A DNA stretch of 64,000 nt, taken from positions 1 through 64,000 of the forward strand of contig NZ_QJSD01000010.1 in NCBI RefSeq assembly GCF_003313245.1, in the 5' to 3' direction. Numbering within the stretch: the first letter of the stretch is position 1; the number at the start of each line of letters is the position of its first letter. Source of the stretch: Primorskyibacter marinus. Lineage in GTDB: Bacteria > Pseudomonadota > Alphaproteobacteria > Rhodobacterales > Rhodobacteraceae. Shown here one piece after another: positions 63,197-64,000 of this stretch. The notes below the pieces were generated by a model. The model saw nothing but the letters and a program-made list of their open reading frames with translations. It did no database searches and was not told the origin of the DNA. The position numbers were made by a program, and so were the translations under genes.

Positions 63197-64000
63197 ATGT
63201 CCCATCCATTGCGTCTTTCCGCCGATCAGTCTGGCATCACCGAGGCAGCAAGGCTGTTGCGGGACGGCGCGCTGGTCGCCCTGCCCACGGAAACCGTCTA
63301 CGGGCTTGGGGCCGATGCGCGAAATGACCGCGCCGTCGCGCGCATTTTCGAGGCAAAGGGCCGACCGAGCTTCAATCCGCTGATCGTGCATGTGCCGGAT
63401 GTCGAGGCCGCCCGCACCTATGTGCACTGGACGCAAACCGCCGATCTGCTCGCCTCGGCCTTCTGGCCCGGCGCGCTGACACTGGTCCTGCCACTGCGCG
63501 CGGACAGCGGCATCGCGCCGCTGGTCTCTGCCGGATTGTCCACCGTTGCGGTGCGCGTCCCGGCCCATCCTTTGGCGCAAAAGCTGCTGCGCGAATTTGG
63601 CGGCCCGATTGCTGCGCCCTCTGCCAACCGCTCTGGCCAGATCAGCCCGACCACACCCGACCATGTGGCCCAAGGCCTTGGCGCGCGCGTCGCGGCGATC
63701 CTTGATGGTGGGCCGTGCCCTGTGGGGGTCGAATCGAGCATCGTTGACGCAACGGGTACTGCCAGCCTATTGCGGCCGGGCGGCATTCCGGCCGAGGCGC
63801 TGGAACAGGCGCTTGGTCATCCGCTGGGCATGCGCGACGGTGCCGACGCGATCTCTGCCCCCGGCCAGCTTCGGTCCCATTATGCGCCTTCCGCAACCGT
63901 TCGGCTGAACGCGACTGACTGGCGCGAAGGCGAAGCAACGCTTGGGTTCGGGAAGGTGGCGGCCGATCTCAACCTGTCGCCCTCGGGCGATCTGACAGAG
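63197..64000 (+). CDS. L-threonylcarbamoyladenylate synthase (Sua5/YrdC), 3' end cut
   Basis: Makes threonylcarbamoyl-AMP for the t6A modification of ANN-decoding tRNAs. At least 268 residues are present and the frame is open at the window end. YrdC core motifs: PTETVYGLGADA, GRPSFNPLIVHV, SANRSGQISPTT and a C-terminal GQLRSHYAPS linker; the last leads into the Sua5 domain, so the long Sua5 form is likely. ATG at 63197. It diverges from the acyl-CoA dehydrogenase. Confidence 0.92.
   Translation, partial: MSHPLRLSADQSGITEAARLLRDGALVALPTETVYGLGADARNDRAVARIFEAKGRPSFNPLIVHVPDVEAARTYVHWTQTADLLASAFWPGALTLVLPLRADSGIAPLVSAGLSTVAVRVPAHPLAQKLLREFGGPIAAPSANRSGQISPTTPDHVAQGLGARVAAILDGGPCPVGVESSIVDATGTASLLRPGGIPAEALEQALGHPLGMRDGADAISAPGQLRSHYAPSATVRLNATDWREGEATLGFGKVAADLNLSPSGDLTE

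Overview
The window looks like chromosome from an alphaproteobacterium of the Rhodobacteraceae, most likely the Roseobacter group. This rests on gene content and order: chvI-chvG-short hprK-rapZ-EIIA(Man)-HPr beside a divergent pckA; (2S)-methylsuccinyl-CoA dehydrogenase of the ethylmalonyl-CoA pathway; a TIGR02302/DUF4175 protein; a dimethylglycine-dehydrogenase-like FAD/GcvT protein; aa3-type oxidase subunit IV; and DUF6473 and DUF6173 proteins. The sequence is GC-rich, densely coding, and has many 1-4 bp gene overlaps. I recognised no rRNA, tRNA or CRISPR array.

Layout. 0-10.3 kb: tuf, a lipoprotein, an orphan cytochrome P450, a twin-TM protein with cob(I)alamin adenosyltransferase, an SDR, an SH3 protein, parC and etfBA. 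10.5-16.7 kb: a minus-strand cluster of four enzymes (nitrilase-type amidase, very long Orn/Lys/Arg decarboxylase, ATP-grasp ligase, autoproteolytic Ntn hydrolase). I cannot match it to a named pathway and it is the best candidate for an undescribed system. 17.2-18.7 kb: one IS110-family element. 18.8-23.9 kb: a GABA-type aminotransferase with a divergent XRE-cupin regulator, a DUF6473 protein, 3-hydroxybutyryl-CoA dehydrogenase and a lysophospholipid acyltransferase. 23.9-30.5 kb: the PTS/ChvGI signalling locus and pckA.

30.5-45.1 kb: a TSUP exporter, methylsuccinyl-CoA dehydrogenase, a DMGDH-like protein, TIGR02302 protein, lysA, a tiny LptM-like lipoprotein, argH, a TlpA-like thioredoxin, an extensin-like protein, tyrA and hisC. 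45.2-54.2 kb: rpsD, an EAL protein, phaA, phaB, YdcH, a TrmN6-like methyltransferase, a DUF2007 protein, a polyprenyl diphosphate synthase, ispE and a TPR protein. 54.4-64 kb: ETF-QO, greA, an unknown membrane protein, azlCD, a possible permuted-papain lipoprotein, COX IV, DUF6173, an MBL hydrolase, a DmdC-like acyl-CoA dehydrogenase and the start of a Sua5/YrdC gene cut by the window end.

How the genes fit together. PhaA, PhaB, hydroxybutyryl-CoA dehydrogenase, Mcd and the B12 adenosyltransferase all belong to C4/C2 acyl-CoA metabolism: PHB storage, the ethylmalonyl-CoA pathway and its B12-dependent mutases. The two acyl-CoA dehydrogenases can pass electrons to EtfAB and then to ETF-QO, all encoded here. 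PckA supplies gluconeogenesis and sits opposite the ChvGI/HprK/HPr regulatory locus. Repeated GCGCTAAC-type boxes in front of pckA and etfBA suggest shared carbon-flux control. The amine cluster and the GabT/XRE pair may be one polyamine/GABA neighbourhood that an IS110 element has entered.
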